Source: Pontiella sulfatireligans (GTDB lineage Bacteria; Verrucomicrobiota; Kiritimatiellia; Kiritimatiellales; Pontiellaceae). Taken from it: 64,000 bases of DNA. The position numbers and the translations under genes were made by a program. The stretch is from assembly GCF_900890705.1 (NCBI RefSeq), contig NZ_CAAHFH010000001.1, forward strand, positions 2,232,001 through 2,296,000, in the 5' to 3' direction. Position 1 is the first letter of the stretch, and each line of letters starts with the position of its first letter. Shown here piece by piece: positions 17,209 to 25,446 of the stretch. Below the pieces are notes generated by a model. It did not search any database, was not told the DNA's origin, and was given only the letters and a program-made list of their open reading frames with translations.

Positions 17209-18135
17209 ATGATCATAGATGCACATGCACATATTTTCACAAACATAGCAGGACAAAGAGGGGCGAATAAAACCTCGTCTGGTACGTTTGGGAAGGTGAA
17301 CGTCGGTAATGATGAAGTTCAAATGCTGCCTCCAACATTTGTTGATTCATCCTTCAATGTGGACATGCTGATTCACATGATGGATTGCAATGGAGTGGAC
17401 AAAGCAGTCCTTCTCCAAAATCCGGTTTTCGGGAGCATCAACGAAGACGTTGCAGAAGCTATTCGCGCGTTCCCTGAACGGTTTGTTGGAACCATTCAAG
17501 TTGATCCATTGTCCGACCATGCGCTGGAAACTGTTAAAAAAATCGCGACACCGAAACAATCAACACTAAAGTTCGAACTTAGCAGAGGATGGGGATGGTC
17601 TGGCATTCACCCCGGATTGCAAATCGACAGTCCGGAATTTATGGATATTTGGGATCTTGCATCTGAGTTGGAGCTGAGTGTGATTGTTGATCCGGGACGG
17701 ATTGACAACCCTGGATATCAAGTTGCTCAGATTGATGCGATCTCTCAAAAATACCCACAAATAAAATTCCTGCTTGAGCATTTGGGATATTTTACAGGTG
17801 ATTTAATAGGAGATGAGACCGCAAAAAAACGTTGGCTCAATTTGATTGAGCTAGCCCAAAAAGAGAACGTCTTCTTAGGGTTCTCCGCGGCAGGAATCTT
17901 GCTGGATGAAGATTATCCATGCCCTGGCGCACTTCGTCTCCTTGAAGAAGCCGTATCCATTGTTGGGGCAAATAAAATAGTATGGGGAAGCGATTTGCCA
18001 ACAACCCTTAATAAATATACCTATCAACAAATGATCGATGTGGTTTTGAAGCATGCTCAATTTCTAACCGGGAATGAAAAGAAGCAGATCATGGGGATCA
18101 ATGCGCTGGATTTTTTCACCGGTTTTGATTCGTAG
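17209..18135 (+). CDS. Amidohydrolase-family TIM-barrel hydrolase (lactonase-like)
   Basis: 308 residues. The metal-binding HxH (His6, His8 in DAHAHIF), LKFELSRGWGWSGIHP, FLLEHLGYF and the late WGSDLP Asp fit the amidohydrolase_2 family, which contains L-fuconolactonase and L-rhamnono-lactonase-like enzymes. Next to a dehydratase and an SDR, hydrolysis of a sugar lactone to its acid is the most economical guess. GGAGAG lies upstream of ATG. It closes the plus-strand catabolic cluster. Confidence 0.82.
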   Translation: MIIDAHAHIFTNIAGQRGANKTSSGTFGKVNVGNDEVQMLPPTFVDSSFNVDMLIHMMDCNGVDKAVLLQNPVFGSINEDVAEAIRAFPERFVGTIQVDPLSDHALETVKKIATPKQSTLKFELSRGWGWSGIHPGLQIDSPEFMDIWDLASELELSVIVDPGRIDNPGYQVAQIDAISQKYPQIKFLLEHLGYFTGDLIGDETAKKRWLNLIELAQKENVFLGFSAAGILLDEDYPCPGALRLLEEAVSIVGANKIVWGSDLPTTLNKYTYQQMIDVVLKHAQFLTGNEKKQIMGINALDFFTGFDS

Positions 18136-18218
18136 ATTTCAGAAAAGTCTCTTTAAGGATGTATTTTAAACAAGGCTCTGATGGGGCCGTCTTCTATCCC
18201 AGACATTTTCCGGGGCGG

Positions 18219-18365
18219 TTATTGACGTTCTGTTAAAACAACCCGAAAGCCTACGTTATACACGTTTTGCCATGCAGGATAGCCATGCGAAACGGTAGGA
18301 GCCCAGAACGGGACATGCGGTTTATGAATACCGCAAGCCATAAAGAAGGGTTTGTCTCCGTATGT
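18219..18365 (-). pseudogene. Chimeric sulfatase::FGE-like fragment
   Basis: One minus-strand frame joins a sulfatase piece (DKPFFMACGIHKPHVPFWAP) to the last ~23 residues of an FGE/SUMF1-type domain (VSHGYPAWQNVYNVGF...TERQ). The second half shares a 43-nt exact stretch with the 3' end of the FGE fusion at 58278-61292. The upstream part is cut by the IS66 end at 18366. Both source genes are thus represented only by tails, probably after recombination between repeated sequences. Not expected to be functional. Confidence 0.8.
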
Positions 18366-19218
18366 GTAAACGCCGGTTGAAAAGTGCGGCGGCCCAGCGG
18401 GCAGGCGTCCAGTTGGGTGCTTCGGATTGCTGCATGGTCGGCAGGGCTTCGAGGATTTCGCGAAGATAGTCCGCCGGATTGATGCCGAGTTTCCGGCAGG
18501 TTTCGATGAGGCTGTAGATGACGGCGCTGGTCTGGCCTGAATCGGGGCTGCCGAAGAAGAGGAAGTTCTTTTTGCCGATGGCGGTTGGGCGAATGGCGTT
18601 CTCAACCAGATTGTTGTCGATTTCGAGGCGGCTATGTTCAAGGTAGAGATTGAGTGCATCCCAGCGTTCGAGAGTGTAGTGGATGGCTTTGCCGAAGTTA
18701 CTTTGCGGCAACTGTCGGGACCGCTCGGTTTCGAGAATGGATTTTATCCCTTCCAGAACGGGGACTGAGTGTTCCCGACGATAAGCGGCTCGATCGACTT
18801 CGGGATTGTCACGCAGTTTGCTTTCAACCCGGTAAAGTTTTGCGATTCGTTTCACGATATCTTCCGCGGTCGGGTTGCCGGGGGGACTTCCTTAAACTTG
18901 CGGCGGGCATGCGCCCAGCAGGCAGCATGGATGATGGCCGCTTTTTCTTCGGCATGCTTTTTGTCGTTAAGCCAAGCGGGGTACGCGCCGTAGCCGTCGG
19001 TCTGCAGCAGCCCGGCGTAATCTGGAAGCATGGAGTCGAAACAGGTCGCGGCACGGCTGGCATGCCATTCAAAGAGCACGCCTTTGCCTGGCGAATGATA
19101 AGCCCATAGGTATCCATTGGGACAATGGTCCTTTTTCGGATCCTGATAGCGTATGAATGTTTCGTCGGCCTGAATGTATCCGCTCGCGTGGATTTCATTT
19201 CGAAGCGCCTCATAAATA
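18322..19218 (-). pseudogene. tnpC: IS66 tnpC, 3' part (interrupted and frameshifted)
   Basis: C-terminal part of the IS66 transposase: ADETFIRYQDPKKDHCPNGY, the DGYG core, HARRKF and the late ENAIRPTAIGKKNFLFF region. The reading frame is lost at a G6 run (18880-18885; C6 on the coding strand), where the preceding part terminates early. The gene has no stop of its own and reads through the terminal repeat to 18322. It is cut at 19218 by the ISNCY-like element; the 5' part lies at 22562-23226. Confidence 0.9.
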
Positions 19219-19359
19219 GACCCAGTCCTATGTGAGTATTAGCCCTATTTTCAGGGGTGAACATTAGGAAAGTCCCGGATAAAAGAGGCGTTTTTGCCTC
19301 TCTTACCGGAAAGAAATGCTTTATATTTCTCGTCAGTAAAACAAAGAGATATAAAACAC

Positions 19360-20074
19360 ATGATCACTATCGCCTTTCAGCCCGAGCTGCGTCCAGCACT
19401 TCCGCCCGTTTTCGCATCGAAAGACTACCGCGAATTCCGCGCCATTCTCATTGAAATGGATCGCATCCTTGTGGTTTCTCAAATCGAGCACGGCTTCATT
19501 CTTCGCCAAATCCAGCATCTCGAAAAGAGACTTGCAAAGAAAGGCAGGCGCCTCTCCGCCAGGCAGGCGCAACGGCACTTCCGCTCCTTCCGGCTGGCGC
19601 TGCGCTACGGCATCCTGATTGGAATCACCGGGGATTCGTTCCGCAAGCTCTCCCGGCAGGCGGCCGACAGCCTGCTGTTCCAATGGTTCACCCACACGGC
19701 CTTTGTCGATGGCGTGCGCCCGGTCTCCAAAAGCACGCTTGAGCGTTTCGAGAAACTGTTTCCCGACGGCGAAGTCGCCGCGCTCATCCACGAGCTTACC
19801 AGCGCCGTCGCCGACCCACTTGCGGCTCAGCAACTGCTCTATCGCGAAACGGCCCTGCGCTTCGACCGCATTTTCGCCGACTCCACCTGCGTGAAGGCCA
19901 ACATTCACGTTCCCGTCGACTGGGTGTTGTTGCGCGACGGGGCGCTCACGCTCGTCAACGCCATCGTGCTCATTCGCAAGCACGGCCTCTCGCACCGTAT
20001 CCGCCCGCCGGAAACGTTCATCCGCGCAATGAATAAGCTCTGCATCGAGATGACCCATACCCGCAAGAAAAAGG
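19360..20074 (+). pseudogene. ISNCY-like transposase, 5' part
   Basis: N-terminal half of a DDE-type transposase: MITIAFQPELRP start, RALR-type helical region, and FADSTCVKANIHVPVDWVLL with the first catalytic Asp. The start is ATG 19360 with an AAAGAG stretch upstream. The frame is cut after TRKKK by the ISL3 insertion and resumes exactly at 21598, so the split is due to insertion and not decay. Confidence 0.85.
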
Positions 20075-20096
20075 GGTTCTTCACGGAAGAGCGTTT

Positions 20097-21104
20097 TCAG
20101 AGATGCCGTCTTGTCGATAGGTGGGGCAGATCATAGATCTTCAGATGCAGGTATTTTTCATCTCGGTAGCCGTAGGCCTGTCGGGTTAACCATCCGATCT
20201 TATTGTTGAAGCCTTCTTGGCTGGCGCTGGTCAGGCAACCGTGGTTCCAGTAGGCCAACAGGCCTTCTATTCGTTGCCGAATCGTTTTGGCCATGGTTTT
20301 CAGGCAGGCGATGCCTGATTCGTCGGCCATGACGCACCATTTCTCGAACGCAAGCTTTGCGATGCTTGCGCCCGGGGCGATCCTGTAGATGTTGCGCAGG
20401 TATTCCTTCATGGCCGAAGCCAGGCCGAGATCCTCGAAACGTTCGCGCAACTCTTCAAGCTCCTCCTTCGATTCTTCTGAAAGAGATTCCTCGTTGCGCA
20501 GCAACAGGAAGCGCTTGCCCTTAAGCTCCTTTTTCTGGTCGTCCTCCAGGCGGTTCATGGTGCTTCGTCGTAGGGTGTTGAGCTTGTCGTTCATGGATTT
20601 GATCACATGGAAGTGGTCGTAGACGATGTCGGCGTCCGGCAGCACCTCGGCGACCCATGCGCTGTAGGAGTTGGCCATATCGATGGCGACGGCCTTGATC
20701 TGTTTGGCCTTGCGCTTGATGCGTTTGCGGAACTTTTTGAGCGCGTCGCCGCCTTTGCCTTTGCCGATGAAGAGCACGGCGCCGGAGTCGATGTCGCGCA
20801 CGACGGTGATGTAGCCGAGTCGTTTCCCGAGGTAGACCTCGTCGATGCCCAGATAGGCGACATCATCGAGACGCACCCGCTTGTATTTCTTTTCCAGCCA
20901 GGCTTTTTCGATGTTCTTGACGGTCTCCCAGTGCAAGCCGGTGAACTTCGCAGCCGCTGATATCGACATTTCCGTCCGAAGGGCCAGAACGAACCGTGCC
21001 GTCCACTTGGTGTAGCGCACGTACGGATCGGGGCAGAACGTGATCGGCTCGTGGCTCGACGCCCCGCAGTCGCGGCAGCGGATGCGGCGAACGGCGACGC
21101 GCAT
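20097..21104 (-). CDS. ISL3 transposase, main part
   Basis: 335 residues. Starts MRVAVRRIRCRDCG with the second half of the zinc finger, then the HTH-like MSISAAAKFTGLHWETVKNIEK, the DDE domain (YLGIDEVYLGKR with the first Asp, AIDMANSYSAWV, DHFHVIKSMNDKLN) and the C-terminal NNKIGWLTRQAYGYRDEKYLHLKI. The ATG overlaps the stop of the preceding ORF (TGATG), so expression could need reinitiation or frameshifting at an A6 run. If the break is disabling, the element needs help in trans. Confidence 0.85.
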   Translation of the reverse strand: MRVAVRRIRCRDCGASSHEPITFCPDPYVRYTKWTARFVLALRTEMSISAAAKFTGLHWETVKNIEKAWLEKKYKRVRLDDVAYLGIDEVYLGKRLGYITVVRDIDSGAVLFIGKGKGGDALKKFRKRIKRKAKQIKAVAIDMANSYSAWVAEVLPDADIVYDHFHVIKSMNDKLNTLRRSTMNRLEDDQKKELKGKRFLLLRNEESLSEESKEELEELRERFEDLGLASAMKEYLRNIYRIAPGASIAKLAFEKWCVMADESGIACLKTMAKTIRQRIEGLLAYWNHGCLTSASQEGFNNKIGWLTRQAYGYRDEKYLHLKIYDLPHLSTRRHL

Positions 21105-21313
21105 CAGCGTTTTTTAAAACCGATGCAAAGGCCTCGGATATCACGCGTCTTCCCCGTTTCTACGATCGAGGTGCTCCATGAGCGGCACTGCGGGCAGACG
21201 TGCCGCTTCGCCTTGGAGTGCAGGTAGTAGATTTCGGTGCCCTTGGCGCGTTCCGTCTTTTGATAGTTGTAGCCAATGATTCCCTGAGTATGATGGAGCG
21301 AGCTGATTAACAT
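21104..21313 (-). CDS. ISL3 transposase, N-terminal part in another frame
   Basis: 69 residues containing the first Cys pair of the ISL3 zinc finger (HVCPQC) and ending IGFKKR. The next ORF continues the family-typical RRIRCRDCG in the -1 frame. The junction contains TTTTAAAAAAC on the coding strand (A6 at 21110-21115). Whether this is programmed slippage or a mutation cannot be told from one copy. Confidence 0.75.
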   Translation of the reverse strand: MLISSLHHTQGIIGYNYQKTERAKGTEIYYLHSKAKRHVCPQCRSWSTSIVETGKTRDIRGLCIGFKKR

Positions 21314-21597
21314 AGGTTTCCTTTTGGGTTTGAGAGCTGGGAAGGAAACGTTAATCAGCGCCTCTTTTCAACCATTCGAGACCGAAAAACCCGAGCGGCG
21401 GGCCAGAGCGCTCCACTCTGCTCAAGAACGATCTCGGCATAACGCCGCTTCGCTTCGGCCCTTCGGGCACTTATACGAGATGGTTCTTGATCTGCATTCC
21501 CCCCTCCGGCGGAGAGTCCGTATCCTTCCTTCGGAAGAAATTGACCATTTCCGACCAGACTCACGAGATCGGTCAGGTCGCTCTTCCGTGAAGAGGC

Positions 21598-22393
21598 GAA
21601 AAAGGATGCAAAGAAAGCCCGCAAAAAAATCCTCCGGCGCATGAAGACGCTCATGAAAACCATTGAAGGCCATGCGCGCAACTACCACGCCGTGCTCGAA
21701 GAACGCTGGGCCGAAACCGACTGGAGCGAAATCGAGGCACAGATCGTACTCGATCGCATTCAAGGCATCCTCGACCAGCTTCCGCAAGCCATGCACCAGG
21801 CGCACGAACGCATCATCGGCGAACGCCGCGTCGCCAACAGCGAAAAAATCCTGAGCCTCTACGATCCCGACATCCACGTCCTTGTGCGCGGCAAGGCCGG
21901 TGCTGAAGTCGAATTCGGCAATGGCCTCTACCTGGCCGAACAAGCCGACGGACTCATCGTGGACTGGGACTTCATGCAAGACCAGCCCCCCTCGGACAGC
22001 AAGCTCGTCAAATCCAGCATCGAACGGATCACCGGCTCATACGGCAAGCCCGACAGCTACACAGGCGACCGCGGCTTCGACAGCGCAAACGCTCGAACCG
22101 ACCTCGAAGAACTCGGCATCATCAATGCCATCTGCCCCCGTTCCGTGCCCCTGCTCAAGGAGAAGCTTGAAGACGAAGGCTTCTGCTTGCTTCAAAAACG
22201 AAGGGGATCAACCGAAGGCCGCATCGGCATCTTTAAGAACGCCTACCTCGGAACGCCCCTGCGAAGCAAAGGGTATGAGAACCGAAAAACCCGCATCGAA
22301 TGGTGCATCCTCGGCCACAACCTCTGGAAGCTCGCCGCCATGGCCGCGCAGAAGCGTGCCGAACTCGAAGCTGAACTTGCCGCCGCGGCATAA
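21598..22393 (+). pseudogene. ISNCY-like transposase, 3' part
   Basis: Continues the frame from 20074 (KKDAKKARKKILRRMKTLMKTI) and holds the catalytic core: SLYDPDIHVLVRGKAGAEVEFGN, WDFMQDQPPSDSKL, GDRGFDS with an Asp, and the final EGRIGIFKN with a Glu. The C-terminal RSKGYENRKTRIEWCILGHNLWKL is typical of these transposases. It has no start of its own; the ATG at 21641 is internal. Confidence 0.85.
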
Positions 22394-22561
22394 TCCATCC
22401 GGAACCAGCTCCCTCAAAGACAGGCGTGCGCCCTGGCTCAGCCAAAACGCCGCTTTTTCAGGAAACCCCAGCCGATCCCACCTATGATGCCACTCTTTTT
22501 GCCGTTCTTTAGAAGTGCGGGATCTATGCGATTTAAAAACTCACTCTGCTGGGACAGGCTC

Positions 22562-23226
22562 TAAATAAGCGACAACCATTGGGCAACGAGATACATCCAG
22601 CCACCCATGGTTTTGCGGCTGATTTCAACGCCGAAGCGTTGCTTGAAGATTTGTTCCTGACGATAAAGCGGAAGGTGGTCGCAGTATTTGCTGAGAATGA
22701 TATGCAGAACCAGACCGACGGACGCATAGGAGTTTTCGATCAGCTGCTTTGGCGCGGGTGCGATCAGCGAGGCAACCGAGCGATCAGCGCGTTTCTTGTA
22801 TTTATTGCGAATGGTGACGGTCTGAAAGAAGCGTGTCGGTGTGACATCGAGTCTAACTGTGCGCACTTCGCCGATCTTCTTATACAGCTCTGGATTGGCT
22901 TTAACTTCATCCAGATCAATAATAACGGTTTCGGTCGGTAGGTCCTTGGGGACGCGCGCATCAAGCCCCTTGCGCTTACCCCGTTTGGATGCTGCCGGTT
23001 CCTCTTCAGCCAGTTCGGCTTTCGTTTCGGCCAGCTCCAAAGCTTCCTGTAACTCGCGCAGCTCCTCGAGTTCGAGCATGAGCTGGTCCGGGCTCAGCTT
23101 TTCGGAACTCCGGCCAAACAGCTTTTTCATCAGGCACTGAACTTTTTCCTGAAGCAGGCTGACTTCGCTCTTGAGGTTCGCATTTTCACCGAGTAGCTGA
23201 TCAAAATTTTCCCGTGAAAAAACCAT
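22562..23226 (-). pseudogene. tnpC: IS66 tnpC, 5' part
   Basis: N-terminal 220 residues of the IS66 transposase: coiled-coil-like region with the leucine-rich SEVSLLQEKVQCLMKKLFGRSSEKLSPDQ, the basic KRGKRKGLDARVP and the zinc/HTH-like part ending in GGWMYLVAQWLSLI. It is cut at 22562 by the ISNCY-like element. The start is taken as ATG 23226 (MVFSRENF). Confidence 0.9.
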
Positions 23227-23290
23227 GCGGCATATTATACCAAAACCGCTCCGCAAAACGCGGTATCAAGATGATGGAAATGCAGAAAAA

Positions 23291-23638
23291 TCAGCGCTGA
23301 TACCACGGCTTGAACGATCCCTGCTTCAGATCAACTCCATCCAGTAGCAACGCCAGTGCCTCGGGAGCCAGTGCAAGCTTTTCACGTTCGCCAACACCCT
23401 TCGGCCAGATAAATCGGCCCTGTTCAAGGCGCTTGATCGCCACCCACATTCCGGTGCCGTCCCAGTATAATGTTTTGATCCGGTTCCGTCGCCGATTCGT
23501 AAAAATATACAGCGCTCCAGAACACGGATCCTCCTTCAAGCGATCAAGTACGACACCGTGAAGACCATTAAAGCTTTTACGCAAATCCACCGGTTCCACC
23601 GCAAGAAACACCCGGATAGAATTATTCAATCCAAGCAT
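23291..23638 (-). CDS. tnpB: IS66 Orf2 (TnpB)
   Basis: 115 residues, the IS66 accessory protein (RVFLAVEPVDLRKSFNGLHGVV, LYIFTNRRRNRIKTLYWDGTGMWV). Its start overlaps the end of tnpA by 13 nt, the normal IS66 coupling. It appears intact. Confidence 0.93.
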   Translation of the reverse strand: MLGLNNSIRVFLAVEPVDLRKSFNGLHGVVLDRLKEDPCSGALYIFTNRRRNRIKTLYWDGTGMWVAIKRLEQGRFIWPKGVGEREKLALAPEALALLLDGVDLKQGSFKPWYQR

Positions 23639-23964
23639 CCGGCAGCCTCCCGCAAAAGGCTTCCGAGTTTTTCCTGAGAAGGAACCGGCACCACAACCTC
23701 AACCTGGTTTGGCAGGCGAATCAGCACCTCATCAACCAGAACCGCTTCACCGCTAAGCGCTACCTCGCAAAAAGACACCTCATTATCTTCCCGCTCGATT
23801 CGCAGCCATCTGGTCAGCGTTTTGGAATTGAGATTCCATTCCCGACAGAACGCCGCCTGCGTCAAACCTGACGTTTTAAATTCTTCGATCAACTCCCGGC
23901 GCTCTTCATCCGTATATGAAGCCCGCCCCGACCCGTTGTTTTCATTCGTATCCATGCCTGACAA
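23626..23964 (-). CDS. tnpA: IS66 Orf1 (TnpA)
   Basis: 112 residues with an N-terminal HTH (SYTDEERRELIEEFKTSGLTQAAFCREW) and C-terminal IRLPNQVEVVVPVPSQEKLGSLLREAAGCLD. It overlaps tnpB and is closely related to the copy at 48747-49085. Confidence 0.92.
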   Translation of the reverse strand: MSGMDTNENNGSGRASYTDEERRELIEEFKTSGLTQAAFCREWNLNSKTLTRWLRIEREDNEVSFCEVALSGEAVLVDEVLIRLPNQVEVVVPVPSQEKLGSLLREAAGCLD

Positions 23965-24015
23965 ACTATCAGGCTTTATGGGAGCTGACTACGAGGTCGA
24001 TAAAGAGGCGTATAC

Positions 24016-24210
24016 AGATGAGATGCGCATCCGTTTGCCAAACCGCATCGAGATTGCGGCACCAGTCGGGGCACCGGACGAACCGGCATGCGTGCTCCAA
24101 GAAGCTCTCAAGTGTTCGGACAACGGATCACTGCGGCTGTTTCCGGTGTAAAACAGGCCGATCTACGCAGAAGCTTCAACGCCCCCTTGCACGTCCAGAG
24201 CGCAAAGCGT
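24016..24210 (+). pseudogene. Decayed IS66 tnpA/tnpB remnant
   Basis: Just outside IS66 copy 1, in the opposite orientation, the plus strand encodes a TnpA-like tail (EMRIRLPNRIEIAAPVGAPDEPACVLQEALKC). About 60 nt further it encodes a TnpB-like piece in another frame (VKQADLRRSFNAPLHVQ, compare VEPVDLRKSFNGLHGVV). It is an older, strongly diverged IS66 relic. Confidence 0.65.
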
Positions 24211-24239
24211 CACATCCCTTCTGCACAACCATACAAAAT

Positions 24240-24265
24240 GGGCGCGGAGATCACTCTCCGCGCCC
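24240..24265. terminator. Strong hairpin terminator downstream of HAD gene
   Basis: GGGCGCGGAGA and TCTCCGCGCCC form an 11-bp perfect stem with a TCAC loop. On the minus strand it is followed by ATTTTGT, and it lies about 30 nt after the HAD stop codon. Confidence 0.8.
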
Positions 24266-24294
24266 GGGGGGTTCGCATCCCATTATCATTACGG

Positions 24295-25245
24295 CTAGTT
24301 CAACCGCTTCAGGATCTGCTCGAAGTTCTCTTCGTAGTGCGTGCAGAGCGATTTCGTGCCGCTGTCGATGATGTTTCCGCCGCCGATACCAATCGGCGCG
24401 AAACCGGCGAGCAGAATGGAGACAACCCCCGCCCCGCTGTCTTCGATGCCGACCACCTGATTGCGATCTTCAAACGGAATTCCGAGGCCGACACGCGCCG
24501 TTTCGGCGTAGAGCCATGGGTGCGGCTTGGGCGACAGCTCGCCGAGTGTGCCGGGTTCGCCTTTGCGGATGGCGTGACCGGCGGTGATGATGGCATCGTA
24601 GAATTCATTCGGGTCGCCCATGTCGAGCGTCTTAAAGGCATCGAGAATTTCCGGCCAGGCCTTTTCGTAGAGCCCGGAGGTGACAAGCCCGATTTTTACA
24701 TCGAGATCTTTGAGTTCGTAAAGAAACTCTTTGATACCGGGCGATGGCGTAAATGCACCTTTTTTACCACGACCCTCCATAATCTCGTTCATCTCAAAAT
24801 TGGTGTGTTTGAAATACCACTGACGCGCCTCTTCGACGGTTTTGTCGGCGCAGTATTTGTTGACGCAGTATTGCAGGTGCTCGGAGACGGAGTGACCGGA
24901 TACATGCGGCTCGTCGCAGGCTTCGAGCTGGAACGCTGGATCGCCCAGCAGACTGGCGACGGTTTTCTCGATAATCCAAATCCAGAAATGCTCGCTGTGC
25001 ACGGTCGTGCCATCGAGATCCATCAGCACCGCCTTGAGCGACTTTTCAATCTTCACGTCGTGCACCGGATAATAGGCCCGATACCCCATCGCCGATTTCA
25101 CCAACGCCTGCTGTTTCCCGTTTTCAAAGGTTACAAACTCGACCTTGCGGTCGGCCGTGGTTTTTACATCCACCACCCCGTTCTCGCCGCTCTTGAACAT
25201 GCCGTCGCAGCTCTGTTTCAAATCAATCAACTCATTAAAATTCAT
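24295..25245 (-). CDS. HAD-superfamily phosphatase/phosphoglucomutase-like
   Basis: 316 residues. After a ~65-residue N-terminal extension come the HAD motifs: motif I MDLDGTTVHSEH (two Asp), motif II VTSG, motif III Lys in SPKPHPWLY, and motif IV EDSGAGV. The helical cap between motifs I and II is of the beta-phosphoglucomutase type. Likely substrates are a hexose phosphate or sugar 1-phosphate, for example products made by the nearby GH130 phosphorylase; this is inference. GAGAAGGTGAA precedes ATG. A LacI-type operator lies upstream at 25389-25402. Confidence 0.82.
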   Translation of the reverse strand: MNFNELIDLKQSCDGMFKSGENGVVDVKTTADRKVEFVTFENGKQQALVKSAMGYRAYYPVHDVKIEKSLKAVLMDLDGTTVHSEHFWIWIIEKTVASLLGDPAFQLEACDEPHVSGHSVSEHLQYCVNKYCADKTVEEARQWYFKHTNFEMNEIMEGRGKKGAFTPSPGIKEFLYELKDLDVKIGLVTSGLYEKAWPEILDAFKTLDMGDPNEFYDAIITAGHAIRKGEPGTLGELSPKPHPWLYAETARVGLGIPFEDRNQVVGIEDSGAGVVSILLAGFAPIGIGGGNIIDSGTKSLCTHYEENFEQILKRLN

Positions 25246-25388
25246 TTCACCTTCTCCATAACGCCTTTTGGATAGTCACCGTATTACTGAAGCCCGCTCG
25301 AAACTGAGCCTCGTAGCCCCAGAAACGGAAACCCCAATTAAACTCCAATTCTTAAGAAAGAGATTGATTACATTACCCGCCGACCAAA

Positions 25389-25402
25389 TGCAAACGTTTT
25401 CA
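25389..25402. promoter_or_regulatory. Candidate LacI operator upstream of HAD gene
   Basis: TGCAAACGTTTTCA matches the TGyAAACGyTT core found at the other sites in this locus. It lies about 145 nt before the HAD start, in the gap after lacI, giving HAD a possible separately controlled promoter. Confidence 0.55.
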
Positions 25403-25446
25403 CCCAAAACCCATTTACACCACTCAACACAATGGATTCATCGGGA

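Larger units (their letters stand above)
20075..21597 (-). mobile_element. ISL3-family element inserted in the ISNCY-like transposase
   Basis: 1,523 bp. The left end GGTTCTTCACGGAAGAGCG and the right end read inwards GCCTCTTCACGGAAGAGCG share a perfect 16-nt core. An 8-bp direct repeat GAAAAAGG flanks it at 20067-20074 and 21598-21605, the size expected for ISL3. Excision joins TRKKK to DAKKARKKILRRM and rebuilds the host transposase. Its transposase frame is split in two. Confidence 0.93.
19219..22561 (+). mobile_element. ISNCY-like element inserted in IS66 tnpC
   Basis: Ends are imperfect inverted repeats, GACCCAGTCC at the left and GAGCCTGTCC read inwards from the right. A 6-bp direct repeat TAAATA flanks it (19213-19218 and 22562-22567). 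Removing the element and one repeat restores the tnpC reading frame across SLIYEALRNEI. Without the inner ISL3 element it is about 1.8 kb with one transposase gene. The family name is a best guess from transposase sequence style. Confidence 0.88.
18366..24015 (-). mobile_element. IS66-family element, copy 1, with nested insertions
   Basis: Order tnpA, tnpB, tnpC on the minus strand. Ends are GTAAACGCCGGTTGA (18366, inward) and the related GTATACGCCTCTTTA read from 24015 inward. Without its 3.35-kb insert it would be about 2.3 kb, close to the intact copy at 48696-51043. The 8-bp flanks (CCGTATGT and AGATGAGA) do not match, so it has lost its original target duplication through later rearrangement. 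tnpC is broken twice. Confidence 0.88.

Noticed and set aside
24088-25275. 395-residue plus-strand frame over the HAD gene
   Set aside because: Antisense to the four HAD motifs; only its first ~40 residues are meaningful, as an IS66 TnpB relic.
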